Assembly (NCBI RefSeq): GCF_048771995.1
Contig: NC_133028.1
Location: forward strand, 5,887,501 to 5,951,500
Direction of reading: 5' to 3'
Length of the DNA: 64,000 nt
Source: Taeniopygia guttata
Lineage: Eukaryota > Chordata > Aves > Passeriformes > Estrildidae
The translations under genes were made by a program, and so were the position numbers. Every line of letters begins with the position of its first letter. Within the stretch, counting starts at the first letter, position 1. Below the pieces are notes generated by a model. That model had not been told where the DNA came from. It saw nothing but the letters and a program-made list of their open reading frames with translations, and searched no databases. Below are positions 1 through 12,500 of the stretch, piece by piece.

Positions 1-351
1 TCTGCTCCTTGCTTCACATGGCAGCAGACTCCTGGCAGTGGGGTTTTTGTGTGGAGTAAATCCTCTTCTCATGGGGTGTGTTCCTTGTTTGGTTCAGTCA
101 GATTTAGATGGAGAAAATGATCAGAATTTATCATGGAAGTTGTGGGCTGGCATCTTACCTTTGGGTTAGTTACTAACCAGTGTTGTACCAGGCTGAAGGT
201 GATTTAAAGCAAGTCCTGGGTTTGAGGTCCTGGAACAGAGTGGTGGTCCCCAGCTGTAAGCTGAAGACTCACAAACTGTTTGATGTTTGTAATGTAATTA
301 ATTAATTTATTTATATAATTTACATCCCTTTCACTCTTCTTTCCTCCTCAG
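1..351 (+). other. Intron of IMMT upstream of the transmembrane exon
   Basis: The window opens inside an IMMT intron. It ends in an AT-rich stretch and a good pyrimidine tract before the acceptor at 350-351. No exon 1 or 2 sequence is visible. Confidence 0.7.
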
Positions 352-541
352 CGTTTCCGTGGGCAAAATCATTGGTGCAGGTCTGCTGTTCGTGGGTGGA
401 GGGATAGGTGGAACCGTCCTGTATGCCAGCTATGACAGACAGTTCCGGGAGAGCGTGGAGAAGGCCATTCCCTACTCTGACAAACTCTTCGAGATGGCAC
501 TTGGCCCTGCACCTTCCAGCACACCAGTGTCAAAGAAACCA
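352..541 (+). CDS. IMMT: IMMT transmembrane exon
   Basis: This exon follows the acceptor cctcctcag and ends before gtgagt. Its translation includes [18 protein letters not shown], a glycine-rich hydrophobic helix that anchors mitofilin in the inner membrane with most of the protein facing the intermembrane space. The next residues ([16 protein letters not shown]) match human IMMT closely. An apparent GTG start inside the exon is only an internal valine codon; the exon is entered in phase 2 from upstream. Confidence 0.95.
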
Positions 542-3500
542 GTGAGTGTTGCCCATCCACCCCCACACATCCGTTTCTCTGCTCCTTAAAGAGAGTGTCT
601 GCACTTAGGTTTCAAATTCTGATTAATTTTGCTTTGTGCTAAGAATTCCTTTAATTAAGGTTTAAGAATTATGAACTCAATTCCTACTTGGTGCTGCAAA
701 AGTGGTGTTTGTATGTTTCATTATTGTGGTGTGTGGGTTGTAAAACTTGTTTTTATTTACACTAAAATAATCTAATAGAATCCCAACTGAATAGCTGCTC
801 TGCTTATACTCAGAAATAAAATGGGGAGAGAGGGAGGCAGGTGACAGGCTGGAATTTAACTGCTTTACTAGAGGCTTAGTATAGTTAGTGGTATAGCAAA
901 ATTACAAAACTTACTCTAAATGAACCTTTTTTAAAGAAGACTGAGAACATTCTTGAATAAGTAAGGATTTGAATGGTACAGAGCCAGGCATAAGCATCAC
1001 TCTTTGAAATCTTGGTGGCACTGCCCTGGAGAAGGGAAAATCTGATACTGCCTTTGGCACAGCTCAGATGAAATTGAAACCTGGAAGTTTCTCTGCTCCT
1101 CTGTGTGAAAGGAAACACTTACCAGTAATCAAGAATACTGAAAATCTACTCTGGCCATGTTTTTTTTTTCAGCTTTTAGAAGCCGTTTGGCCTTCAGGAA
1201 ACTTAAAATATTTTAAATTTAATTTTAAGAAAGCTGTTCTTAATGAGTGGGGGAATATCAGTCAACAAAATTTTCTCTCTTGTTTTTGCTACAGTTTGTG
1301 TGATCATCCAAGCCCTTGGTGCCTCCCAGGCACTAGGGAATTTTGCAAACCAGGTTGATCAGCAGAGTTATCAACTCCCCAGTCATGGCTCTAACTCAGA
1401 TGGTTTTGTTTTTACCTTGTGGCTTTCCACAATGGATATTAAGGGATTAATATAATGAAATGTCACAATACTCTGTGTTTGTGTGTTTATGTGCCCCAAC
1501 CACCAGCATCTGAAACTTTTCAAAAGGAAATCAGTGGAGTCAAACTTAGAGTTTCTGCATTCAAAACACTCAGAAGTGCTTGGAATATTTGGGGCATGAA
1601 ACGATTTGTTTTTTATGTATAATTTAATAAATATTTGTTTATAGTGAGAACTGCTACAATTCTACCTCCAATTTTTGGAGAGGAGAAAATCATAAAAATT
1701 CCTTCTGAATTAAAAATCAAGTCAAGGGATTAGATAGCTGTTTTAATTTACACTTTGAAGCTGAGATTTATGGTACAGACACCTGGATATGGGAAAGTTC
1801 TTTTCTATTATACTGGAATCGGTGAAATCCAAGCTGTTTGAAATGCTGATGATATCTCTTATTTCTGACTTTTCAAGGTACATCAAGGTCCACTGAAGAT
1901 CTCATCTGTAGCAGAAGTAATGAAAGAGTCCAAACAGCCTGTTCCCAAATCCCAGATAGGCAAACCAGAAGGTGCTGCTCCTACAGAGGAAAAAGGAGGT
2001 AAGTTTATAGAGTGTCATGTACAAAGAAGCAAATGGCCTAATCGTATCCTGTGTCATATATGTCAGAGTAGATTAAAATTGTCCTTTGAATGATTGAAGG
2101 TAAATGTTGTAATTTCTTGAATTTTTTCTTTCCAAGTCATAACATTTGCATGAAGTGGTTTTAGCTTTTTTTTCCCCCCTATTTTTAAGGAAATAGATTT
2201 AATTTAGAGGATATATGGAATCTGAGATAAATAATTACTAACCTGCATAGTTTAGATGTGAGACTCAGCAGGAAGAGAACTTCAGGTGCTGGACTCTGAG
2301 ACTATCATTAGCACAAGATCCTTAATTAATTTTGGATAATTACTGGGCTACTGTAAAGCCAGATCAAATGGGACTCGTTTAGAGAGGAGCACTTGTGATG
2401 TCTTTTTACGTTTATCTCTAATGGCTCTGTGTTTGTGTAACTAATATCTTGTTGCTGTTTATCCAGGAAATCATCTTCTTCTGGAAATAATAACATCCAC
2501 ATCCAATTAATATTTTTCTGCAGAGGAAAAAATTAAGTCTTACAGCCCTGTTAATGTATTATAGCACTTAGAATGGAATGGTTTGGAAGAGAACTTAAAA
2601 ATCATCTAATTTCAACCCCCTGCTAAGGACAAGGACACCTTCCACTAGACCCAAAAGGCCCATCCAACCTGGCCTTGAGCACTTCCAGGGATGGGGCAGC
2701 TACAACTTCTCTGGGCAGCCTGGTCCAGTGCCCCACCACCCTCACAATAAAGAATTTCCTCCTAGTATCTAATCTAAGCCTGCCCTCTGTCAGTGTGAAG
2801 CCTTTCCCCATTGTCCTGTCACTCCATGCCCTTGCAGAAGACCATCTCCAGCTCTCATGTACCCCTTGTAGGTACTGGATGATAATTGAAAGTGTCCCTG
2901 GAGCTTTTCTCTTCTCCATGCTGAACACCCCCAGCTCTCATAGCCTGTCTCCATAGCAGAGGGACTCCAGCCCTCTGTGCATCTTCATGGCCTCCTCTGG
3001 ACTTGTTCCAACAGATCCATGTCCTCTTTGTGTGGGGGCCCAGAGGTGGATGCAGCACTGCAGGTGGGGCCTCACCAGGGCAGAGTAGAGGGGCAGAATC
3101 ACCTCCCTTGACCTGCTGCCCACACTGCTGGGGATCCAGCCAGGACACGGGGTTTCTGGACTGTCTGTGCACATGACAAGGTCATGTTGAGCCTCTTATC
3201 CACCAGCATCCCAAAGTCCTTCTCCTGGGGGCTGTTCTTGATCCATTCTCCCCCCAGCCCATGTTTGTGCTTGGACTTGCCCCGACCGAAGTGCAGGATG
3301 TTCCACTTGATGTTGATGAGCCAGATGAGGCTCACACACTGCCACCTCTTGAGCCTGTCCAGGTCCCTGTGGATGAACATCCCTTCCCTCCTTCCCTCAG
3401 CTATGTGACTGCACAGCTCAGCTGGATGTCATCAGCAAACCTGTTCAGGGTGCATCACTCCCACTTGCCCAGGTCACTAACAAAGATGTTAAACAGTCCT

Positions 3501-6500
3501 GGTCCCAACAGTGACCTTGAGGAACACACTTACCACTGGTGTCCATTGAGCCACTGACCACAACTCTTGAGTACAACCATCCAGCCAGTGCCTTACCTAC
3601 AGAGTGGTGCATCCATCAGATCCATGTCTCTCCAATTTAGAGATAAGGATGTCATGCAAGACAGTGGCAAATGCTTTCTGAAATCCAGGGAGATGTCACT
3701 TGCTCTTCCCTTATTCAGCAATGCTGCTCCCTCACTGGAGGGCCTTTTCTACTCTGTCATCCTGCTCAGGCAGCCTGCAGCAGACTCCCAGTGTAATGTC
3801 ACCTGTCCCTGCCCTCCCTTTAATCCTGACCCATAAGCTCTTGGTTGGATCCTCATCCACTCCCAGGCAGAGCTCCATGCACTCCAGTTGGTCATTGACA
3901 AAGAGGGTGATTGCACTCCCTGTCTCTCCTGCCAGGCCTTCCTAAAGAGCCTTCATCCTTCCATTCCAGCACTCCAGTCACAGCTGCCATCCCACCATGT
4001 CCCCATGAAGTGAGGTTCCTTTTTCCTGTGCCCACTCTCCCAGCAGCTTTGGTTTAAGCCCCTCCTCCCCAGCTCAGCAGGCCCCTGGCCGAAGATGCTC
4101 TGGCGTCCTTCTCTGGCAGATGGAGCCCATCTCCCCAGCTGTACTAACTGGTGTGTTCTGCAACTGTGTTTAACAGCAGGCAAGGCTGCAGCACAGATCA
4201 TCTCTGCAACAGGGGTAGCTGTGTCGGTGCCAGCTCCGGGGATACAGACTGAAGAAGGTGAAAAATTCACGTGAATACAATGAAGAAAATCCAAATCCTC
4301 TAGCTTCATGTGCATGCATTCTTGCTTCTGTGTCGGTATTTGTCAGTGTTGAAAGTTGTGAGTTTCTGTGCCTTGTGCAGGAAACTTCCATCATCTGTTA
4401 CTAGATTTTGGTCACAGTGAGAGCTGCAGATGCCTGGGACGGGTATAGGTGTGAGCACAAGAGCAAAGCCTGCCTTTGTGCTGAACTGAACTTGCACATT
4501 CCAGTTTGCCTCTGCTCTTGGTGGCTTTGTGATTGCTGTTCAGTAGAGCAGCTCTGCCCAGGGACAAGTGAAGAAACTGTGTTTATTGTTAAACTCAACA
4601 AGAGACACCAGCCTTGAGATAATGGTCTCTTCCAGATGAGATTAGCTTACATTAACTCTAGTTAAGAGCACATTTCATAGAAAGCATGCCAGGGTTAAGT
4701 ACATGCTGCAGAGTAACATCAGCATTATTCAGAGGTGACCTGATAGGTTTTGTTGCAGCTTGAGGCTGAGAGCTCTGGGCTGTCTTGTCAGTTCAGATGC
4801 AGCTCGCTGTTGATCTTGAGAGTGTTTGTTAGGTCAACTCTCATTTCTAAAGGCATTTTAGGTGGCTGTAGGCAAGGGAATTGAATGTAATTGTGACCCA
4901 CCGTAGCCTTCTCACTCATCCTTCATTGTTTAGTTTGGGCTCTGTAAGCATGCCAGAGGAGAACTGAGAAAAAGCAAGAACAGAGATTCACTTGAAATTT
5001 AACCTTGGCTCTGTAAGTGTTTCTCACTTCTTGCTTTGCCTTTGACTTCTGATTCTTGTGTAATTTTGTAACTAGACAGTGGAAAATCTCCAAGTGCATG
5101 TGAGGTGTCCATGCTCTTGTCTTTAAGTGCCTTTGCACTTATGGATATAAAGATTCTTCAGGTAGTTCCAGCATGGCTTTAAGCAGAAGTCAGATCTACA
5201 AAGTGATGCCAACTATAAAAATCAGTTTTGGTAAAGTTACTTCCCTACAAGTAACCTCTGTACACTAATTTGGAGTCTCCACTTAAGCAGTTTGACACTT
5301 TTTTTGCTTCTGAATAGGTAAACAGCAGGAAGGTTCCTATGCTGTAAAAGAACGACCACCAGAAGAAGTTGCAGCCCGGCTTGCCCAGCAAGACAAAGAG
5401 GAGCAAGAGAAGGTGTCAGGTGAGTCCACACTGTCACTGTTCCTGTGTGTGTTGCATGGGACAGAACTGTGGAATTGCATTGGCTTTATAGTCCTAAGCT
5501 CCTTACACACCTCTTGCATGTGGGAGTGACAGTGAAGCAGTGGAGTTGGCAGTGGGAGTGGTGGTGAGGCTTCTTCCACCCACATAAATAACTGAGAATT
5601 GAAGAATTATGGAAAAATTGAGGTTGGAATAGACTTCAAGGTTCAGGGAAGATATGAAAATTTGTTTCCAGAACCATTAGAACAAATGAACATGGGATAT
5701 ACCTGCACTCCCCTGCAGTCCCATGGGGAGAGGTCTTCCACTGGGTGGTGTTTTGCTGTAGGTGCAGAGTTGCACATTAATACCCCTCCTCTAAATGAGG
5801 AGAGCATTTTGGTGATCTTCTGTAGCTTGCTGTTAAAACTGTTTGAAATTCCCAAACTGACCAGCCCTTTTAGATAATAGAAAATAATATGACATATAGA
5901 GGCTGTAAGGTGTTATTTTACTGATTAGAAAGTTATTTTCTTTACTGTTTAATTAACTTAACTTTTTTTTCCAGCCCTTGCAGCAACTCTAGAAGGAGCC
6001 CTAAACACAACTGCTCGTGTAACCCTTCAGGCTATCACTGCTCAGGAGTCAGCTGTGCAAGCAGTGAATGCTCATTCCCAAATACTGAAGGAGGCCATGG
6101 ACGATTCTGAGGTAAATTGGACAAGTGCTGTGTTCTTTTTCTTTGTGTTTAGCAAAACTTCAATCTGAATTAAAATAAATTTGGAATATTTTCTTGCAAT
6201 GCCTTTACATTTATCACAGTTTTAACTTATCTTTCCACTTATGAAATGTGGTATAGTCAAACAATACAGTGGTTTCAGTTTTGAATTTTGTTGTTTGGGG
6301 TTTTTTCCCAACTCCTCTATTTTCTTTTTGGAAGAAGAAAATTCAAGTTATGACATGAATAGTTTTCACACTGTATTTTAATTAGTTTTATTTTAATTCC
6401 TAAGACTTTTTTTACCTAGTTAAGATCATGCTGTCCACACCAATAATTCCATTGAACTTTTTCCTTTTTGCCAACATCCTCTTGCTGGATTGTTTGTTTC

Positions 6501-9500
6501 TTGTCAGGAAATAGGAAGGGGATGAGGGGCTGTACAAGTAATAACGTTTGTGGTGTGCTCATGCCAGGGTTTGTATGAGTCTGCCACAGCCCATTCAGTT
6601 CTGGAGCAGAGATAAAATTCAGTTGCTAAACAATTAGCAGGGACATGGGCAAACAACCAAGCACTCAAGACTTAACCTAACAGTTAGTAAAATAACTGGC
6701 TTAAGAAATTTCTTTTAAGCTTAATTACTAAGCTTAATTTAAAATCAACCAACTTTAAAGTATTATGGTTCTCTAAGTATTATCTTGAAAGCAATTTTAA
6801 AGTATTAAAGTACTGTAATACATGTGGAGATTTCCCCACTATAGGCTGTACACCATACAGTGATTCTCATGTAAGCTCTTCTGGGTGAATAAAGGTCTGT
6901 GGCTCAGGAGAAAAAAACATTAAGACTCAAACAAAACCAAAACAAAATGTTGGAAGATAAACATCACTTGTAAAACTTCCAGCTGTGCTGTTGAAAAACA
7001 CAAAAATGGTGCTCAGTTTGAGGGAAATGTTCAGCAACATGTGAATCTCTGCAGGCTTCCACTCTGTGGCAGCTCTTGTTCAGTGATTATAATGCTCTAA
7101 TGAGGAGTCTGTGCTTGCAGGAGGCTGGAGGGAAGAAATCCTCCCAGTGGCGCACGCTGGAGGAGGCGCTGAAGGACCGCAGGAGAGCCGTGGATGAAGC
7201 TGCTGACGCCCTTCTGAAAGCCAAGTGAGCTGCTGGATTTCAGTCTTGGGGCTAATAAGTTACATTGCTCATCTGAGGGCTGGCACACACCAGATGAGTT
7301 TCTAGAACATATGGAGTCACCTGTGTTCATATTGAATGATCTATTTGTGCCAAATCAAAAGATGGTTTAGTACTCATTAGCATGAGCATTTTAATTTAGC
7401 TGTGCCTTGTGCACAAAGTCCTCCCTGTACCAGAGAGTCTGAAAAGGTCCTGTTCTTTTTAAGAACTTACTTATCTCCATACTACTAACATAGAGTGCTG
7501 GTAAGTTCAAGTAAGATGAAAAAAAAATCCACAGTGCTTTTAGTATTATTGTTGAATAATTTTGTTAATAATAAACCTATTGTAAGGACTTCAGCCTAGC
7601 GAAGAGAAGGCTCTGGGGAGACCTTCAAGCACCCCAGCACCTAAAGGGGATACAAGAGAGCTGGGGAGGGACTTTTTACAAAGGCAGAACAAGGGGGAAT
7701 GGCTTCAATTGACAGAGGGCAGATTTAGATTGGATATTAGGAAGAAATTCTTCCCTGTGAGGGTGGTGAGGCCCTGGCACAGGTTTCTCATAGAAGCCGT
7801 GGCTGCCCCATCCCTGGAAGTGTTCTAGGCCAGGTTGGATGGGGCTCTGAGTGACCTGTTCCAGTGGAAAGTGTCCCTGTCCATGGCAGGGGGTGGAATG
7901 AGATGATGTCTAAAGTCCCCTCCAACCCAAACTGTTTGAGGATGAGTCCATGTATTGAGTCAGCAACATCACCAGCTTCTTTTAGTTGTAATGAAAAAAT
8001 GAAACCTTGCAGTATCCTTTGGTAGTTCCCTGTGTCCACAGAATTGCTTTTAAGCAATTAGATTTTTACTGAGCACATGCCTAAGAAGAACTTGAATTGT
8101 GAATGGCAGCACTGCTCATACCCTGGGGTCTGTATGACCTGTGTTGATGTGCCCTGAGTGTGGTCTATGGGCACCGAAAGAGCAGAAACAAAATGACAAA
8201 CAGTATCTCCAAGATGCCCTTGTAGTGAGGTTAGAAATAAATTTGGAAACCCTTTGATGCTTCTAAGGCTGAGAGGGGAACATCATCCTTGAAGCTGCAT
8301 CGTTGCTATTACCTCATTATAAACTTGCCTTATCTTTGATGTTGCTGGGCTGACTAAAATTAGTGGGAGATGTAACTGAGGTTTCATTGTAAAAACAAAG
8401 CTAATGCAAACCCCACATGCAGCTGCTTTCATTCTCTATTGCTCTACTGGATATCTTTGCTTTTATTTATTTTCTTAATTTACTTATTTTAAAGCTTATT
8501 CTTTATTCTAATGAGGTCCTTGGAAACTTCCATTGGTTTGAATGGATTTGGAAAAGGAACATTTTTTCACTTTTTCCTTGATTTCAAATTGTGCTAGAGG
8601 AAAGCATTTCTTTCCTAATTATAAAAAACCAAAATCTATCTTTACAGAGCACTATAAATTCTCTCCCATCCTCATTAATCTCCACCAGTCACCATGTCCA
8701 AAACACTTCTGCAAGCGTAAGCCATCTCTATTAAAAATGTTTCCTTGCTGCTGTATAACTCTAACCTAATTTTAATCTCTAGTTTTACTAATACTAATTC
8801 CTTTCAATGAACTTCCATCTTCCCTCCAGCTAAATCCTGAATGCTAATTGCAGTATAAATCTCATTTTACATGGAATAGCCACACTGACATCTTTAGGTT
8901 TCAGGCTTTGGGAAAAAAGTAATCCTTAGTCAAAGCATCTTAGAGTTGGTAGATAGGAAGCACCACTAGAGTTACCCAGTAGTTGTCCTTGTGAATACCT
9001 ACAACAGAAAGTAAATTTTCTTTTGGGTGATAAGCCCTTTTTGTGTTACATTTAACAGCTGCTTCTCTTTTCAGAGAGGAGTTAGAGAAGACAAAGGGTG
9101 TTATCGAGAGGGCCAAGAAGTCTCAACTGGCAGGAGCCAAACCTCACATTGTTGCTGCAGAAGAAAATCTCCATCATATGATTGTGGACTTGGACAATGT
9201 GGTGAAAAAGGTAAAGCTTTCTCAGACTGTTTATAATTGCCTCTAGAGTAGGGACTCCTTGGCAGCTTGTGCAGACCACCCATTCCCAAATCCTCTGTAG
9301 GGAGTGAGATATTTCATAGAATCACAGAACATGCTGAGTTGGAAGGGACACATCATGATCATTGAGTCCAGCTCCTGGTCCTGCACAGGACACCCCCAAG
9401 ATGTGTGTGAGAGTATTGTCTCTGTCCCTGTGCCTGAGAGTGTTCAAACACTTCTTGAGCTCAGACAGGCTCAGTGCTGTGACCGTTTCAGTGCATTGTG

Positions 9501-12500
9501 AATTGTTAATCCATCCTCTTATAGCTGTACTCGGGCTTTGAGCTGGTTATACTGTCAATAATCAGACATGGTAAGATCTTCATGAGAACTTGAACTCTGT
9601 CTTGAAAGAGGCTGCAGTGGCTTGATGGTGCCAGTCCTTTATGTTGGCAACTTGTAATTCTTCCCATTTGATTCCGAGGTAATTTACCACAATTTAGGCA
9701 GGAGTTCAACATGTGGTAATGACTTGGTGGTGAATCACTTTGCAGTTCAGAAGACTGGGAAAGAAATGTAAAGGTGAAGTTTAACTCCCTTTTCAGGACA
9801 GTTAGTAATTCATCAGGTGTGTTTGAAGTGAATATAGCCTGATAGTGGGAACATCAGAACTCACTGAGGATGCAGCAATCACAGGCATCACTTACTAGGC
9901 CTGTGTGATGGCTGTGAGCAGAGAAAAGGAGCTGGAGATGTTTAAGATATAAACTGAGTTCAAGGTACTCTTGGTCCTGTCCAGGCTAAAGACTGGCTGT
10001 GTAGTTACAGTGAGGCAAAATGGATTAGTTATAGTTCCAGCAAATAATTATTGTGTAAGAGAGGTTTAATATCACAGGTTTTTGTGCTCTCCCAAGTGAG
10101 TTTGACTTGTTTGGGCTGGGCCTTGATATGTGCCCATATCCCAGGGCTTGGTTTTAAATGTTATGTGCCTTCAATTTCAATCCTTGCCTTGAAAACACAT
10201 TGATCTCACCCTTGTTTGTTCAGGTTCAGGCAGCGCAGTCTGAGGCCAAGATCGTGGCTCAGTACCATGAGCTGGTGGCCAAAGCCAGAGAGGAGTTCCA
10301 GAAGGAGCTGGACAGCATCACCCCCGACGTGAAGCCTGGCTGGAAGGGGATGAGTAAGTCTCTCACTGGAGAGGGGTCACCTCGTGCTTGCTGCACTGTG
10401 GTTTGTAGTGCATGGCACTCCATGTCCACCATCCCAGTTTTCAAATTTCCACAGTATTTGGTTGGTCTGAAGTGAAAGTAATTTCACAACTAAAATGATC
10501 TAAAGCAGGTGTTATGAAGAGAATTAGTTCTATCTGTGCTGTATGGGAAGTATAACAAAACATAGCTCTTGTGTGATAAATACCATACTGGTTGTATGAA
10601 CATCTCTCCCCTCTCTGGTATTTCAAGAAGGGAGCCAGGTCATTCTAGATTTCAATCAAATATGCTGTTAATCAGTAATCAAATAGTTAGTTGACTCTGT
10701 GATTAGAAGTATTATAAAACACTATTGTTACAGGGTGATAAAAAACTTCCTAAGCTTTTCTACATCATAACTGAAATGGAGAAGTTTCATTGTTTATACC
10801 CTGCCTGCCCCAGTACATTTTATTTCTGAACTGAACTGGCACAGTAACACACCTGTAGCAACAGCCAGTGCTGCACAAAAGCAGTGAACAGCCAGCTCAG
10901 CCCCAGTAATGCTCTCTGCACCCTCCTTGCCACAGGTACTCTTGCTCACCTTAGCTGCTTTCATTTTAAAAGACAAGCAGAGTTGCAGGAGGTGGATTGT
11001 GTGTGTTCACCATTCCTGTGGATGAACTCCTGCAAGAACCAATGTGTGATGTGTCCATGGAACAATTACTGTCTGTGGTAGTTCAAAAAAAATTAATTCC
11101 CTAAAACCCACAGATTTTCACTCAGGGTTTGATATAAGTGTACTGAGTGATCTCAGACTTTTCTAGCTGGTTTCTGTTTCTGAACAGCTGTTCAGAGGCA
11201 GCTGTTAAGGCTTTATTTCCAAGTTACAGATTATTTTATAGAAGTAATAACCATCATTTGAAAAAATTTGTGTGAGTATTGAATTAATATTTTTCTTGAA
11301 GTATACAATGCAGAATTACAACAGATTTTCTTAATGCTACTTTATGCTTTAGGAATGTGGACCATAGTCCACAAAATAATTTTCCCTGGCTAAATGAATA
11401 CACCAGACTTTTAGAATGTCAGTTTTCATTTAGAAAACAGCCAGCCCTACACCCAGTATATGTGGGGTCCCTGACTCTCACTGCCACTGGGGAATTTGTT
11501 TCTTGACCAATTGCTTCTGTTTGTAAGACCCTAGAAATGGCAGACTAAAATTTCCAGTGTCCTGTTGCACTTTCCTACTTCAGGCTTCTGTTCCTTGCTT
11601 TGGCTGAATTCAGGTGTCCATCTGTGGGTTTCCAAGGGTGGTTTTAGTGGTTAGAGTGTCTTGGGCTATATCTTGCCTGTATTACAGAAACTTTTATACT
11701 CCACATGCTGTTCTTCCCGAATTCCTAAGGACTTGGTCTCATGTTTTAGTCACTGTAGATAACCTTAGTTTTCTATTTTACTTTTGCATGACTGCCTTGC
11801 TGTAGTGAATGTGCATTAACTTTCCCAACTTCTTTCTATTGCAGAGATAACTGACTTAGGTGAGTTACTGTCATTTGTTCTTGTCCCTTGAAAGTTATTT
11901 CTTCTCTTTGTCCTTTTTTATGTTTGTGTGGGGCGTGGCTTTAAGTGACAGGCAGTTAACAAAGGGTGAAATGTGGCATTCCTATAACATTTCAGGCTGA
12001 GGTATGCTTTGGGTTGCACACTTGGCTCAAGCCACAAACTGGTATTTTTGTAGCACTGTTACATCCAACAGCTGAGCTCGGTGCTGCTGCTCAGCTTTCC
12101 CACTGGACAATGAGCACCACTGCTCCAAGTCCTCCTGTGCCAGTTCTTTGTCCACTCAACAGCAAGGTGACTGAAGGACTGTGCAAACTTGCTTGCTTGA
12201 CACCCTTCAGGAATGCTTTCCCAAGTAGTCCCAGCTTTCCATACAGATGATTTAGCTGGCAGCCAGTGCAAAATAAGCTGCAGCATTTTATAAAGCCCTT
12301 CTCAGGTCACCAAATGCTGCAGGGCTAGCTTGGGTCCTCCTGTCCCAGGTATCATGTGGTTGTGAATTGTTCTGCCCTCTGAGTAGCCAGACCTGAAAGG
12401 TACAATCTGGGGTAAGGAATCTGATTAGGAGCAGTTCATCTAGAGAGCTGTTGAAGAGAAAATGTAATTCTGTCTGTCCCTCACAGTGACATTCCCTGCT

